Source: Aquimarina sp. Aq78 (GTDB lineage: Bacteria > Bacteroidota > Bacteroidia > Flavobacteriales > Flavobacteriaceae). Taken from it: a stretch of DNA of 64,000 nucleotides. Under the pieces are notes generated by a model. It was not told where the DNA came from and did no database searches. It saw only the letters and a list, made by a program, of their open reading frames with translations. Below, piece after piece: positions 1-9,501 of this stretch (positions are counted from its first letter, which is position 1; each line of letters begins with the position of its first letter). The position numbers were made by a program, and so were the translations under genes. The DNA lies in contig NZ_OMKA01000001.1 in the NCBI RefSeq assembly GCF_900299525.1, positions 868,001-932,000 of the forward strand, written 5' to 3'.

Positions 1-681
1 GGACACAGAATCACTGTAATTTCTACAGGTATTGGTACCGATAATATAGATATCGTATTTAACGAACTAGACGCCTTAGTAAATATTGATCTTATTACTC
101 GTGAAAACAAAACAGAACACACTACGCTACAAATTGTTCGTATAGGAACTTCTGGATCAATACAACCAGATATTCCTATTGACAGTTTTGTGGTTTCAGA
201 AATTGCGACTGGTTTTGATAGCCTTTTACATTTCTATAAAAGTGATCATGTACAATTACCCAAAATTTCAATAGCCCTGGCAAAACATTTAGACCTAGAT
301 CAAAATAAATCAATGCCCTATACAGTAACCTATGATAAAAACCTGGGAGAACATATGTTAAGCAGTATTGTAACAAAAGGACATACACTGACCAATGTTG
401 GTTTTTATGGTCCACAAGGAAGAATTTTAAGATTACCACTACAAGATAATGAGCTCAATACAAAAATAGCCTCTTTTACATATGAGAATAAAAAAATAAC
501 AAATTTAGAAATGGAAACTGCCGGTATGTACGGAATGGCAAAACTATTAGGACACAAAGCCGTATCTATGAATGCAATTGTGGCTAATCGTGCTACTGGA
601 GAGTTTAGTCAAAACCCAAAAGAAACTGTAGATAAACTTATTAAATATACTTTAGATAAAATAGCAAGTTATCGTCTATGA
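1..681 (+). CDS. nucleoside phosphorylase (uridine phosphorylase-like), 5' cut
   Basis: The frame is open from base 1 and the first residues (GHRITVISTGIGTDNIDIV) already belong to the PNP/UDP phosphorylase fold, so the start lies outside the window. The segment RIGTSGSIQPDIP is the phosphate-binding region. NLEMETAGMYGMAKLLG near the C-terminus matches the substrate-binding Glu-Met-Glu motif of the family. The expected reaction is phosphorolysis of a nucleoside to base and (deoxy)ribose-1-phosphate in the cytoplasm. The visible 226 residues are most of the usual 250-290. Uridine phosphorylase is the better guess over purine nucleoside phosphorylase, but substrate is not settled. Confidence 0.85.
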   Translation, partial: GHRITVISTGIGTDNIDIVFNELDALVNIDLITRENKTEHTTLQIVRIGTSGSIQPDIPIDSFVVSEIATGFDSLLHFYKSDHVQLPKISIALAKHLDLDQNKSMPYTVTYDKNLGEHMLSSIVTKGHTLTNVGFYGPQGRILRLPLQDNELNTKIASFTYENKKITNLEMETAGMYGMAKLLGHKAVSMNAIVANRATGEFSQNPKETVDKLIKYTLDKIASYRL

Positions 682-700
682 ATAGTTTGTTTGTAAAATA

Positions 701-736
701 AAAAAGAATGAGTAGTAGGTCCTCATTCTTTTTTTA
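701..736 (+). terminator. intrinsic terminator of the phosphorylase gene
   Basis: A stem AAGAATGAG/CTCATTCTT (left arm inside 701-712, right arm 722-730) is followed by a run of T, twenty bases after the phosphorylase stop. Confidence 0.8.
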
Positions 737-771
737 TTATTTGGTTAATAATTAGATACTTCTAAAATGTA

Positions 772-918
772 TTAACCAAATAATATTTTAAGACTAATTA
801 ATAAATTAGTAAGCAACAATACTGCAATAAAGACTACGATGCCATTCTCAAGAGAATTATTTTTTAACTTCGCAACCTTTACATATGTATTTTTATTTTT
901 TAAAAAATTCTTTTTCAT
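772..918 (-). CDS. 48-aa single-span membrane peptide
   Basis: A short reverse-strand frame, ATG at 918-916 and TAA at 774-772, encodes 48 residues. The N-terminal half is basic (MKKNFLKNKNTYVKVAKLK) and is followed by one hydrophobic segment, about residues 27-43 (IVVFIAVLLLTNLLISL). This is the look of a small inner-membrane protein with the N-terminus in the cytoplasm. It fills an otherwise empty 380-base gap and runs convergent to the phosphorylase. No family was recognised and no clear ribosome site is visible, so it could still be a chance ORF. Confidence 0.45.
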   Translation of the reverse strand: MKKNFLKNKNTYVKVAKLKNNSLENGIVVFIAVLLLTNLLISLKILFG

Positions 919-1065
919 AGCAATATTGTTTTTATTTGGGGTTAAAACTTTTTAAATATAAATTTCTTTAAAATAGTAATAGTTCAAATATATAAAAACC
1001 ATTTGTTTTTATCGTTAAAAAACATAAATAATCGATGAAATACACATTTATTAATTTCAGATAGC

Positions 1066-1917
1066 ATGCATACTATAAAAATAGGTGGTGTTCCTGAGCA
1101 CTTCAATCTACCCTGGCATTTAACTATTGAAGACGGAAGCTATCTAAAAAACAATATACAATTAGAATGGACAGAATATCCTGGTGGTACAGGAGCCATG
1201 TGTGAAGCCCTAAGAAACAAGGATATCGATATGGCAATAATCCTTACCGAGGGTATTGTAAAAGATATTATAGCTGGTAATCCTAGTAAAATTGTACAAA
1301 CATATATCCAAACACCTCTTATATGGGGAATTCATGTAAGTGTTCATTCCAAATACACTGATCTTTCTGAACTTCAGAATACAAAAGCTGCTATTAGCAG
1401 GTATGGATCAGGTTCGCATTTAATGGCTTATATAAATGCTCAAAACCAAAAGTGGGATACCTCCCATTTACAATTTGAAGTTGTAAAAAATCTGGATGGA
1501 GCAGTTGAAGCATTAACTAATGGAAAAGCTGATTATTTTATGTGGGAACATTTTACAACAAAACCACTGGTTGATAATGGGACTTTTAGACGAGTTATAG
1601 ATTGCCCTACCCCCTGGCCTTGTTTTGTGATAGCCGTTAGAGAAGACATACTCAATACCAAAAAAGAAGAAATAAAGGCAATTCTGGATATTATAAATAC
1701 TACCACTACAGATTTTAAACATATCCCAAGTATAGACAGAACTCTATCGTATAGGTATGATCAACAATTAGAAGATATACAGAAATGGTTACAACATACA
1801 GAATGGAGCCAATCTCTTATCGAAAAGAAAACACTTGTTGAGGTTCAGGATTACTTATTTAATTTACAAATCATTAACAAAAAAATAGCTCCCGAAAAAT
1901 TAATTTATGACATCTAA
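1066..1917 (+). CDS. orphan substrate-binding-like protein (NMT1/SsuA type II fold) without signal peptide
   Basis: The 283-aa protein starts straight into the periplasmic-binding type II fold (MHTIKIGGVPEHFNLPW). It shows typical steps of SsuA/TauA/THI5-like proteins: GGTGAMCEALRNKDIDMAI, the AISRYGSGSHLMAY loop and a second lobe with NGKADYFMWEHFTT. There is no signal peptide or lipobox and no ABC permease or ATPase nearby, so it probably acts in the cytoplasm and not as a transporter subunit. Its ligand is unknown. A role in a biosynthetic step, as in the THI5 branch of the fold, is one possibility but only an analogy. Confidence 0.6.
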   Translation: MHTIKIGGVPEHFNLPWHLTIEDGSYLKNNIQLEWTEYPGGTGAMCEALRNKDIDMAIILTEGIVKDIIAGNPSKIVQTYIQTPLIWGIHVSVHSKYTDLSELQNTKAAISRYGSGSHLMAYINAQNQKWDTSHLQFEVVKNLDGAVEALTNGKADYFMWEHFTTKPLVDNGTFRRVIDCPTPWPCFVIAVREDILNTKKEEIKAILDIINTTTTDFKHIPSIDRTLSYRYDQQLEDIQKWLQHTEWSQSLIEKKTLVEVQDYLFNLQIINKKIAPEKLIYDI

Positions 1918-2151
1918 GGTCTACATATATTCATATCTAAATAAAAAAAGTAAAAATAAAGGGTAGGGATATCTTAAAATAAAACGTTACTACATAAAGG
2001 ATATTTTAAAAATTAAGATTAAAAATATCATATACAAAATGCAAAGAATAAACCCTTAGCAAATAATTAATTCTTAAATACCTATAAAGCAAGCATCTAT
2101 ACAAATAAAAAAAATTGTACATTTGCCGGGCCTACCCCCAATGAAATGAAC

Positions 2152-2202
2152 TAATTATTAGCGCATACGCAACCTTATAAGGTTAATTGCATCTAATAAT
2201 TA
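2152..2202. promoter_or_regulatory. nested palindromes in the leader of the 61-aa membrane protein
   Basis: Outer arms TAATTATTAG (2152-2161) and CTAATAATTA (2193-2202) are perfectly complementary. Between them lies a perfect 14-base palindrome AACCTTATAAGGTT (2171-2184). The structure ends 15 bases before the ATG at 2218. A -7-like TACATTTG lies just upstream (2119-2126), so the structure would be in the 5' leader. It may be an RNA hairpin controlling translation or an operator. Confidence 0.45.
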
Positions 2203-2217
2203 ACTAACAAATCAATT

Positions 2218-2403
2218 ATGGTAACTTTTTTAATAATACTCGCAAGTCTTATTATCTTCAACTTTATTCTGCTTAAATTAAGTACGCAATCTGTTGATAC
2301 AGATAAAAAGAAATCAAGAACACAAAAAGTTCAGATTAACTCGGTATCTAACCAGTCTTCAGATGATAAGTCGAAATCTTCTGAAATACCTAACGCGGCA
2401 TAA
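2218..2403 (+). CDS. 61-aa small membrane protein
   Basis: One N-terminal hydrophobic segment (residues about 2-20, VTFLIILASLIIFNFILL) is followed by a polar, Lys/Ser/Asp-rich tail. Topology would be a single-span anchor with a short soluble tail. It is convergent with ung, whose stop lies 7 bases beyond. The palindromic leader upstream and a promoter-like box support expression. No family was recognised. Confidence 0.5.
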   Translation: MVTFLIILASLIIFNFILLKLSTQSVDTDKKKSRTQKVQINSVSNQSSDDKSKSSEIPNAA

Positions 2404-2409
2404 GTATAT

Positions 2410-3075
2410 TTACCAACTTATTTCAGTTTGATTGGTTTCATGCAAATATGAATTGGTCTTACTAAAATGCTTATTTCCAAACCAGTATCCTCTATTAGCA
2501 CTTAATGGAGAAGGATGTCCACTAGTTAAAACATGGTGTTTTGATCTGTCTATCTTAGCTCCTTTTTTCTTAGCATAACCACCCCATAACAAGAAAACAA
2601 CATTCTTTTTTTTATCAGATATAGTTTGAATAACAGCATCGGTAAATTGCTCCCAACCTTTATTTTGATGAGATCCAGCCTGATGTGCTCTAACGGTTAA
2701 GGTAGCATTCAATAATAAAACTCCCTGTTTTGCCCAACGTTCTAAATTTCCGTTTGACGGATATGGTAGTTCTAAATCTGTTTCAATCTCTTTAAAAATA
2801 TTAATCAGTGAAGGAGGCATACTAATACCATCATTAACAGAGAAGCACAAACCGTTCGCCTGCCCTACTCCATGATAAGGATCCTGACCAATCACAACCA
2901 CTTTAACATTATCAAAACTACAATGATCAAAAGCAGAAAATATCTCACTTCCATTTGGGTAACATGTATTATTTTTATATTCTGTTTTCACAAAACCCGC
3001 TAATGAACCAAAATATGGCTTGTCAAATTCTTCCTCAAGTTGCTGATTCCAAGAGGGTTCAATATTTACATTCAT
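2410..3075 (-). CDS. ung: uracil-DNA glycosylase
   Basis: The 221-aa length is normal for family 1 UDG. It has the water-activating loop GQDPYHG (residues about 62-68) with its catalytic Asp, the uracil-binding LLLNATLTVR region, LLWGGYAKKKG, and the DNA-intercalation motif HPSPLSANRG near residue 187. It removes uracil from DNA by cleaving the N-glycosidic bond and starts base-excision repair. It is divergent from mutS2, sharing an 88-base intergenic region. Confidence 0.96.
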   Translation of the reverse strand: MNVNIEPSWNQQLEEEFDKPYFGSLAGFVKTEYKNNTCYPNGSEIFSAFDHCSFDNVKVVVIGQDPYHGVGQANGLCFSVNDGISMPPSLINIFKEIETDLELPYPSNGNLERWAKQGVLLLNATLTVRAHQAGSHQNKGWEQFTDAVIQTISDKKKNVVFLLWGGYAKKKGAKIDRSKHHVLTSGHPSPLSANRGYWFGNKHFSKTNSYLHETNQTEISW

Positions 3076-3104
3076 ATAGATGTCAAAAAATTATAGCAAT
3101 TGTG

Positions 3105-3112
3105 TACTTTTG
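3105..3112 (+). promoter_or_regulatory. -7 box upstream of mutS2
   Basis: TACTTTTG matches the Bacteroidota -7 consensus TAnnTTTG and lies 52 bases before the mutS2 ATG. No clean -33 TTG at the ideal spacing is visible. Confidence 0.5.
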
Positions 3113-3163
3113 CCCTGTTCTAAAACTGATCGAATATAACCCAAAAATAGGGTAAAAAAAAGT

Positions 3164-5335
3164 ATGATTCGTATTTCTAAAAAAACACTAGACGACCTAG
3201 AATTTGATACTGTGCAGAAACATGTTGCAGAACAGTGTAGTACAGATTTTGGTAAGTTGAAAGCATTACAAATTGTTCCCTTCGATACTGAAGAGCAACT
3301 TCATATTGCCCTACAAGAAGTATTCGAATATAAATCTTCATTATTAAATGATACTCGTATACCCAATCATGGATTCGATAGTATTAATAAAGAAATTCAA
3401 TTATTAAATATTGAAAATACATTTTTAGAAGCTTTAAATTTAAAACGATTGGTTTCTATTAGTACTACTGCTAATGATTTGCTATATTTTTTCAGGAAAA
3501 ATGCAGAGCTATACCCCACGCTCTATCAAACATCTTCGAGAGTAGTATTTACTAAAGAAATTATTAATCTAATCGAAATCGTGATTGATAAGTTCGGAGA
3601 GGTTAAAGACAATGCTTCTCCTGTATTACAACGTCTTCGAAAAGATATTCATAGTGTGCAAGGGAAACTAAATGGAAGCTTTGGAAAAGACTTATCTCGA
3701 TATAATAGCCTGGGATATCTAGATGAAATTAAAGAAAGTGTAGTAGATAACCGAAGAGTTCTAGCGGTAACTGCCATGTATCGGCGTAAAGTAAAAGGTG
3801 CCATCATGGGGAATTCTAAAACTGGAAGTATTGTTTATATAGAACCCGAAGCTACTTTACAATATAGTCGTGAACTTAGTAATCTTCAATATGAAGAACG
3901 AGAAGAAATCGTAAAAATACTGAAAGAATTAACTAATAAATTACGACCATTTACTGAGCTATTAGAACACTATCAAGAATACTTAAGTGATGTAGATGTT
4001 GTTTCTGCTAAATCAAAATATGCAGGCCAACTTAACGCAGTATTACCAAAAATCACTACAGATAGAGAGCTAACACTTAAAGATGCATATCACCCATTAC
4101 TATATCATACCAATAGAATAAAAGGAGAGAAAACCTTCCCTCAAACCATTACATTAAATGAGAATAATCAAATCATTGTTATTTCTGGCCCCAATGCCGG
4201 AGGGAAAAGTATTACTTTAAAAACTATAGGTCTACTACAAATAATGTTACAAAGCGGGATGCTCATTCCTGTACACGAATACAGTAGAATGTGTTTATTT
4301 GATGTTATTCTTACTGATATTGGGGACAATCAATCTATAGAAAATCATCTAAGTACATACAGTTATCGTTTGAAGAACATGAATTATTTCTTGCGAAAAT
4401 GTAATAACAAAACGCTATTTCTAATTGATGAGTTTGGAACAGGTAGTGATCCAGAACTTGGTGGAGCACTAGCCGAAGCTTTTCTGGAGGTTTTCTATGA
4501 AAGAGGATCTTTCGGGATTATCACGACACATTATGCCAATTTAAAAATGCTGGCTAATGAGTTACCGGATATGAGTAATGCAAATATGTTATTCGATTCA
4601 AAAACATTAGAACCTCTATTTAAATTACACTTAGGTGAAGCAGGAAGCTCTTTTACTTTTGAAGTAGCTCAAAAAAATGGAATCCCTTATAGTCTTATCA
4701 ATAAAGCAAAGAAAAAGGTAGAACGAGGGAAGATTCGTTTTGATAAAAGTATTGCCAATCTTCAAAAAGAGAGATCCAAATTACAAAAAACTACGGCTGG
4801 ACTCAAAACCAAAGAACAAAAAGCAGAGGAAGAAAAAGATCGCCTAGAGAAGACCAACCAGCGTATTCAACGTAAGTTGGAAAGCTATCAGGAGTTATAT
4901 GATGGTAATCAAAGAATGATCTATCTGGGGCAAAAAATCGATGATCTTAGTGAAAAATACTTTAACAATAAGAAAAAAAGAGAGTTAATCAATGAATTTA
5001 TAAAAATCGTTGAAGTAGAAAACTCTAAACGAAAAAAACAGAGTGTAAAGCAACGAAAAGTAGAAAAAGCCAAAGAAGAAAAAGTCGTAAAAGAAGTTAT
5101 CGAAAAAGTGCAGGTTATTCGTAAAAAGAAAAAGGAGGAAAAAAAGAAAGAAGAAAAAATCGAAGCAGCAAAACCAAAAATGACTTTAAAAATTGGTGAT
5201 CGAGTACGAATGATTGATGGAAGATCTATAGGCACTATAGATACTTTAGAAAAAGGAAAAGCTATTGTTAATTATGGGATTTTTACTACTAATGTAAGCA
5301 TTGATCAATTAGAATTTGTAGAAAGAAAAAAATAA
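3164..5335 (+). CDS. mutS2: MutS2-family ATPase lacking the Smr domain
   Basis: The protein has 723 aa. Residues about 1-310 form the MutS core and clamp, Walker A GPNAGGKS is near residue 343, the Walker B region is TLFLIDEFGTGSDPE, and the ABC signature region is ENHLSTYSYRL. A long charged coiled coil (about 515-665, rich in K and E) is followed by a small KOW-like domain (KIGDRVRMIDGRSIGTID). Canonical MutS2 (about 780 aa) ends in a nuclease-active Smr domain; here the protein stops without it, which seems usual in flavobacteria. Known roles of the family are suppression of recombination and rescue of collided ribosomes; which applies here cannot be told. Confidence 0.9.
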   Translation: MIRISKKTLDDLEFDTVQKHVAEQCSTDFGKLKALQIVPFDTEEQLHIALQEVFEYKSSLLNDTRIPNHGFDSINKEIQLLNIENTFLEALNLKRLVSISTTANDLLYFFRKNAELYPTLYQTSSRVVFTKEIINLIEIVIDKFGEVKDNASPVLQRLRKDIHSVQGKLNGSFGKDLSRYNSLGYLDEIKESVVDNRRVLAVTAMYRRKVKGAIMGNSKTGSIVYIEPEATLQYSRELSNLQYEEREEIVKILKELTNKLRPFTELLEHYQEYLSDVDVVSAKSKYAGQLNAVLPKITTDRELTLKDAYHPLLYHTNRIKGEKTFPQTITLNENNQIIVISGPNAGGKSITLKTIGLLQIMLQSGMLIPVHEYSRMCLFDVILTDIGDNQSIENHLSTYSYRLKNMNYFLRKCNNKTLFLIDEFGTGSDPELGGALAEAFLEVFYERGSFGIITTHYANLKMLANELPDMSNANMLFDSKTLEPLFKLHLGEAGSSFTFEVAQKNGIPYSLINKAKKKVERGKIRFDKSIANLQKERSKLQKTTAGLKTKEQKAEEEKDRLEKTNQRIQRKLESYQELYDGNQRMIYLGQKIDDLSEKYFNNKKKRELINEFIKIVEVENSKRKKQSVKQRKVEKAKEEKVVKEVIEKVQVIRKKKKEEKKKEEKIEAAKPKMTLKIGDRVRMIDGRSIGTIDTLEKGKAIVNYGIFTTNVSIDQLEFVERKK

Positions 5336-5342
5336 GCTCCGA

Positions 5343-6659
5343 ATGGAAATCTATCTTTACTTAAGTACTTATATTATCTTAATTATTGGTTTATCGATAT
5401 ATATATCCAGATCATCATCAAGTGAAGATTTCCTTATCGGAGGGAGAAATAAAAGTGCTTATGCCATTTTATTCTCTAAATTCGCAGGTGCAATTGGAGT
5501 GAGTACTCTAATTACGTATACGGGTTATGCATATAAATTTGGCTGGGGACTTTTTGCTATGTCTATAGGATCAGTAGTTGGTTATTTTTTATTTGCATTT
5601 TGGGCTGCACCAAAAATAAAAAGATTATCCACACAAGGTAAATTCTATACGCAGGGAGATCTGCCCGCTTTTGTTACGAGTAACAAAAATACTGGTATCA
5701 TTACCAATGTTATAACTATAGTAGTTCAGTTTTTCTGGATATTACTATCCCTGGCAGGTGGTGCAAAGATCATTGCATTTTTCGAAATTCTGCCTTATGA
5801 AACCGCATTACTAATTACAGCAATGGTAGTTATGGTGTATGTATTATTTTCTGGTTTTAAAGCTGTAATCGTTACCGATGTTTTTCAGGCAGTAATTATA
5901 ATCGTATTTCTCTGTATATTAATTTACGGAATGTTTGATGTTAAGGATTTTGGTACTATTCTTAGCAGTTCTACAGGTCAAAATGTAACTATAGGTAGCA
6001 TTATAGGTTTAGTTCTTTACGGAGGGTTATCTGTTTTTGGGTTAGCAGATCGATACCAGCTTTGTTATGCCGCTAAAGATGAAAAATCCTTAAAGAGAGG
6101 ATTGAGTCTTGCCATTATTCCTGTCTTAGGTATCGTTTTCCTATTGCTTTTAATCGGACTATACACCTATATTCAAAATCCCAATTTAGATCCCGATACT
6201 GTATTCGTTTATGCCATGCAAAACTTTATAACACAATCATGGCTACCACTTTTACTTGTACTTTTTTTTGCTGGTTTAATGAGTACTGCAGATACTTCTA
6301 TTTTTGCAGTGGCTTCTCATATTGTATCAAATACTAAAAAAGAACAAAAAGTAAAATCTTTACGATATGCTACTATTATGACTGTTATTGTTGCTTTTAT
6401 AGTTGCCTTATTTTGGAGAAGTATTGTAGATATTACCATTGTAGGGGCTGCATTGCGAATGACACTTTCAGTAGCGATGATCTATGCTATCCAGCAAAAA
6501 AGAAATAGCGGGCGATTTATCGCAAGTGCATTAGGAGGTATTTTAGGGTTAATAACCGGTATACTAGCCTTTGGCCCTACTCCTACCATTGCCATTACCG
6601 TACTTTTAGGATCATTACTAGGGTTAGTTTATAAATCCAAAAGTCAAAAAGAAATATAA
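5343..6659 (+). CDS. sodium:solute symporter (SSS family)
   Basis: The 438-aa protein has about 12-13 hydrophobic spans. It carries SSS features: SSEDFLIGGRNKSAYAILFSK at the N-terminus, the sodium-site region FAGLMSTADTSIFAV (about residue 315) and GFKAVIVTDVFQAVI. It starts 7 bases after mutS2, so they may be cotranscribed. It would import a small organic solute with Na+; the substrate is unknown. The C-terminus is short, without regulatory domains. Confidence 0.85.
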   Translation: MEIYLYLSTYIILIIGLSIYISRSSSSEDFLIGGRNKSAYAILFSKFAGAIGVSTLITYTGYAYKFGWGLFAMSIGSVVGYFLFAFWAAPKIKRLSTQGKFYTQGDLPAFVTSNKNTGIITNVITIVVQFFWILLSLAGGAKIIAFFEILPYETALLITAMVVMVYVLFSGFKAVIVTDVFQAVIIIVFLCILIYGMFDVKDFGTILSSSTGQNVTIGSIIGLVLYGGLSVFGLADRYQLCYAAKDEKSLKRGLSLAIIPVLGIVFLLLLIGLYTYIQNPNLDPDTVFVYAMQNFITQSWLPLLLVLFFAGLMSTADTSIFAVASHIVSNTKKEQKVKSLRYATIMTVIVAFIVALFWRSIVDITIVGAALRMTLSVAMIYAIQQKRNSGRFIASALGGILGLITGILAFGPTPTIAITVLLGSLLGLVYKSKSQKEI

Positions 6660-6789
6660 CTTTATAAAGTTATGTGTCCGAAAGATAATTGATACAGGAC
6701 TTCCTGTTAAAGTATCCTTAAACCACAATTCTGAGAATTTTATCTTTTTATATTTGGAGAAATTCAACTAAAAATTGCACCAAGAAATT

Positions 6790-9288
6790 ATGCGAAAATT
6801 ATTTTTTATAGCCTGTATTGGTATACTATTCCCATATATTATACAAGGACAACAACCTAATAAACCCAATGCAGCAGAAATTCATCAAGCTATAAAAAAA
6901 CTTAATTTTTTAGGATCTGTATTATATGTTGCAGCACATCCTGATGATGAAAATACACGACTTATATCTTATATGTCTAATCAGGTAAAAGCAAGAACAG
7001 CATATTTATCTCTTACCCGAGGAGATGGTGGGCAAAATTTGATAGGCCCAGAGATTAGAGAATTATTAGGGGTAATTAGAACTCAAGAGTTATTAGCGGC
7101 TCGTAGAACAGATGGAGGAGAACAATTATTTACACGTGCTAATGATTTTGGATATTCTAAGCATCCCGACGAAACCCTTTCTATCTGGGATAAAAAAGAA
7201 GTATTAAGTGATGTAGTTTGGGCAATAAGAAAATTTAAACCAGATGTAATTATTAACCGCTTTAATCACAGAACTCCAGGTAGTACTCATGGCCATCATA
7301 CTTCTTCGGCTATGCTAAGTGTAGAAGCTTTTGATTTAACGGGAGATAAAACTGTTTATCCCGATCAGCTTAATTATACAGAAACCTGGCAACCAAAAAG
7401 ATTATTCTTCAATACTTCATGGTGGTTTTATGGTAGTCGAGAAAATTTCGAAAAAGCAGATAAAAGTAAATTATTAGAGTTTGACACGGGAATATATTAT
7501 CCTTCTCTAGGACTTTCTAATAGTGAGATAGCTTCGTTAAGTCGTAGCCAACACAAATCTCAAGGATTTGGTAGTACTGGTAGTCGTGGACAGCAAAGCG
7601 AATATATAGAACTCATCAAAGGGGAATTACCAAAAGATAAAACGAATATTTTTGAAGGAATTGACACTTCATGGAATCGTGTTAAAGGAGGTAAAGCTAT
7701 TGGTGATATTTTATATCAGGTAGAAAAAGATTTTGACTTTAAAAACCCCTCTGCTATTATTCCACAATTGGTAAAAGCATATCAACTAATTCAACAATTA
7801 GAAAATAACCATTGGAAAACGATTAAGACCAAAGAGATCCAGGGGATTATTGCTGCAGCTTCGGGCTTGTATTTAGAAGCTGTTGCAACAGAAGCAAATA
7901 CTACTAAAGGGAGCGAAATTACGCTAAAAGTAGAAGCAATTAACAGAAGTGCAAATACTATGACTTTGCAATCTATCAAAATTGCTGCCGTTAATATTAA
8001 TGATATTTCTGAAAAAGTATTAAAAAATAATATCCGAAATAACTTCGAATTTAAAGGTAATATTCCAACTAATTTTGATTTTACCAATCCTTATTGGCTT
8101 ACCAATAAAGGAACATTGGGAATGTATAATGTTAGTGACCAAAAACTAATAGGAAAACCAGAAACAGATCATAAAATCAAAGCTTTGTTCACAGTAACGA
8201 TCAATGGAGTATCAATTCCTTTTTCTAAAGATGTTGTATACAAAACAAATGATCCTGTTAAAGGAGAAGTATATAAACCATTTGAGGTCATCCCTACTAT
8301 TTCTGCAAGTATCAAGGATAAAGTAATTATCTACGCTAATGGTGCATCAAAACAAATTCCTGTTACTATAAAAGCAGGAAAAGCAAACTTAAATGGAAAA
8401 GTTACGCTTGCACATCCAGAAGGTTGGCAGGTGACTCCAGCAGCAATTAATTTTAATCTCTCTCAAAAAGGAGAAGAAAAAACAATCACTTTTACTCTTA
8501 CATCACCCCAGACTCAAAGTGAAGGTTACATTTCACCAAAAATAGAAATTAATGGAACCCTATATTCTAAAGAGGTTGTTACTATTGATTATGACCATAT
8601 CCCATACCAAACTGTAGTAGTACCGTCTGAGACCAAAGTTGTGCGCCTGGATATTAAAAAGAAAGGGCAAAATATAGGGTACATAGAAGGAGCTGGAGAT
8701 GTAGTACCAGAAAGCCTACAACAAATAGGTTACCAAGTAACTACAATTGATCCAGAATCTATTTCTACAGAAAGTTTACAATCTTTTGATGCCATTGTAG
8801 TAGGAATCAGAGCATATAACACTGTAGAGCAGTTAAAATTTAAACAACAGTATTTATTAGAGTATGTAAAAAATGGAGGGAACCTTATCATTCAATATAA
8901 TACCAGTCATAGGTTAAAAGTAACTGATAACTTAGGCCCTTATCCTCTTAAATTATCTAGAGATCGGGTAACCGATGAAAATGCAAAAATCACCTTTTTA
9001 GCACCAGAACATCAGGTATTAAATTCACCCAATAAAATCACTGCCAATGATTTTAAAGGATGGGTACAGGAAAGAGGATTATATTTTCCCAAAGAATGGT
9101 CAAAAGAGTATATCCCTATTTTAGCGGCTAATGATAAAGGAGAGTCTGAAAAAAAGGGGCCTTTACTAATAGCTAAATATGGTAAAGGACATTATATATA
9201 TACCGGACTTAGTTTTTTTAGAGAGTTTCCGGCGGGAGTATCAGGTGCATATCGCCTTTTTGCCAATATGCTATCATTAGGAAAATAA
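6790..9288 (+). CDS. secreted PIG-L/LmbE-type deacetylase with C-terminal ThuA-like domain
   Basis: An ATG at 6790 gives a clean signal peptide (MRKLFFIACIGILFPYIIQG, cut near GQQ); the TTG at 6775 would add five residues and is less likely. The zinc-binding AHPDDE motif (about residue 50) and the distal HGHHTSS motif mark the PIG-L/LmbE N-deacetylase domain (about 35-300). A beta-rich middle follows, then a flavodoxin-like/ThuA segment (DAIVVGIRAYNTV to the end). The enzyme probably removes N-acetyl groups from extracytoplasmic sugar conjugates. The downstream symporter and sugar-type oxidoreductase fit a glycoconjugate or amino-sugar pathway. Confidence 0.85.
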   Translation: MRKLFFIACIGILFPYIIQGQQPNKPNAAEIHQAIKKLNFLGSVLYVAAHPDDENTRLISYMSNQVKARTAYLSLTRGDGGQNLIGPEIRELLGVIRTQELLAARRTDGGEQLFTRANDFGYSKHPDETLSIWDKKEVLSDVVWAIRKFKPDVIINRFNHRTPGSTHGHHTSSAMLSVEAFDLTGDKTVYPDQLNYTETWQPKRLFFNTSWWFYGSRENFEKADKSKLLEFDTGIYYPSLGLSNSEIASLSRSQHKSQGFGSTGSRGQQSEYIELIKGELPKDKTNIFEGIDTSWNRVKGGKAIGDILYQVEKDFDFKNPSAIIPQLVKAYQLIQQLENNHWKTIKTKEIQGIIAAASGLYLEAVATEANTTKGSEITLKVEAINRSANTMTLQSIKIAAVNINDISEKVLKNNIRNNFEFKGNIPTNFDFTNPYWLTNKGTLGMYNVSDQKLIGKPETDHKIKALFTVTINGVSIPFSKDVVYKTNDPVKGEVYKPFEVIPTISASIKDKVIIYANGASKQIPVTIKAGKANLNGKVTLAHPEGWQVTPAAINFNLSQKGEEKTITFTLTSPQTQSEGYISPKIEINGTLYSKEVVTIDYDHIPYQTVVVPSETKVVRLDIKKKGQNIGYIEGAGDVVPESLQQIGYQVTTIDPESISTESLQSFDAIVVGIRAYNTVEQLKFKQQYLLEYVKNGGNLIIQYNTSHRLKVTDNLGPYPLKLSRDRVTDENAKITFLAPEHQVLNSPNKITANDFKGWVQERGLYFPKEWSKEYIPILAANDKGESEKKGPLLIAKYGKGHYIYTGLSFFREFPAGVSGAYRLFANMLSLGK

Positions 9289-9331
9289 ATATCCAGAATA
9301 TACTACAAAATATAATCTAACAATTTTTAAT

Positions 9332-9442
9332 ATGGAAGAGAAAAACGAAAAAAGAGAGTGGAAAAAATTATATAGTGCAGTATTAATCGCTAATGCAGTT
9401 TACATACTACTGTTCTATTTTATCACTAATTCTTATTCATAA
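9332..9442 (+). CDS. 36-aa membrane peptide between deacetylase and symporter
   Basis: A short ORF (ATG 9332, TAA 9440-9442) reads MEEKNEKREWKKLYSAVLIA at its start and then one hydrophobic helix (about residues 13-32). It lies 43 bases after the deacetylase and 59 bases before the large symporter. Position and shape resemble small accessory subunits that accompany some SSS transporters. That function is inferred from context only. Confidence 0.5.
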   Translation: MEEKNEKREWKKLYSAVLIANAVYILLFYFITNSYS

Positions 9443-9501
9443 TTCTTTTAAAAAGAACAACCTCAATCATCAATCAATAAACTAATTTAATCAATCAACT
9501 T

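Noticed and set aside
4921..5235. Reverse ORF of 104 aa rich in Phe and Ser
   Set aside because: It is the shadow of the Lys/Glu-rich coiled coil of MutS2.
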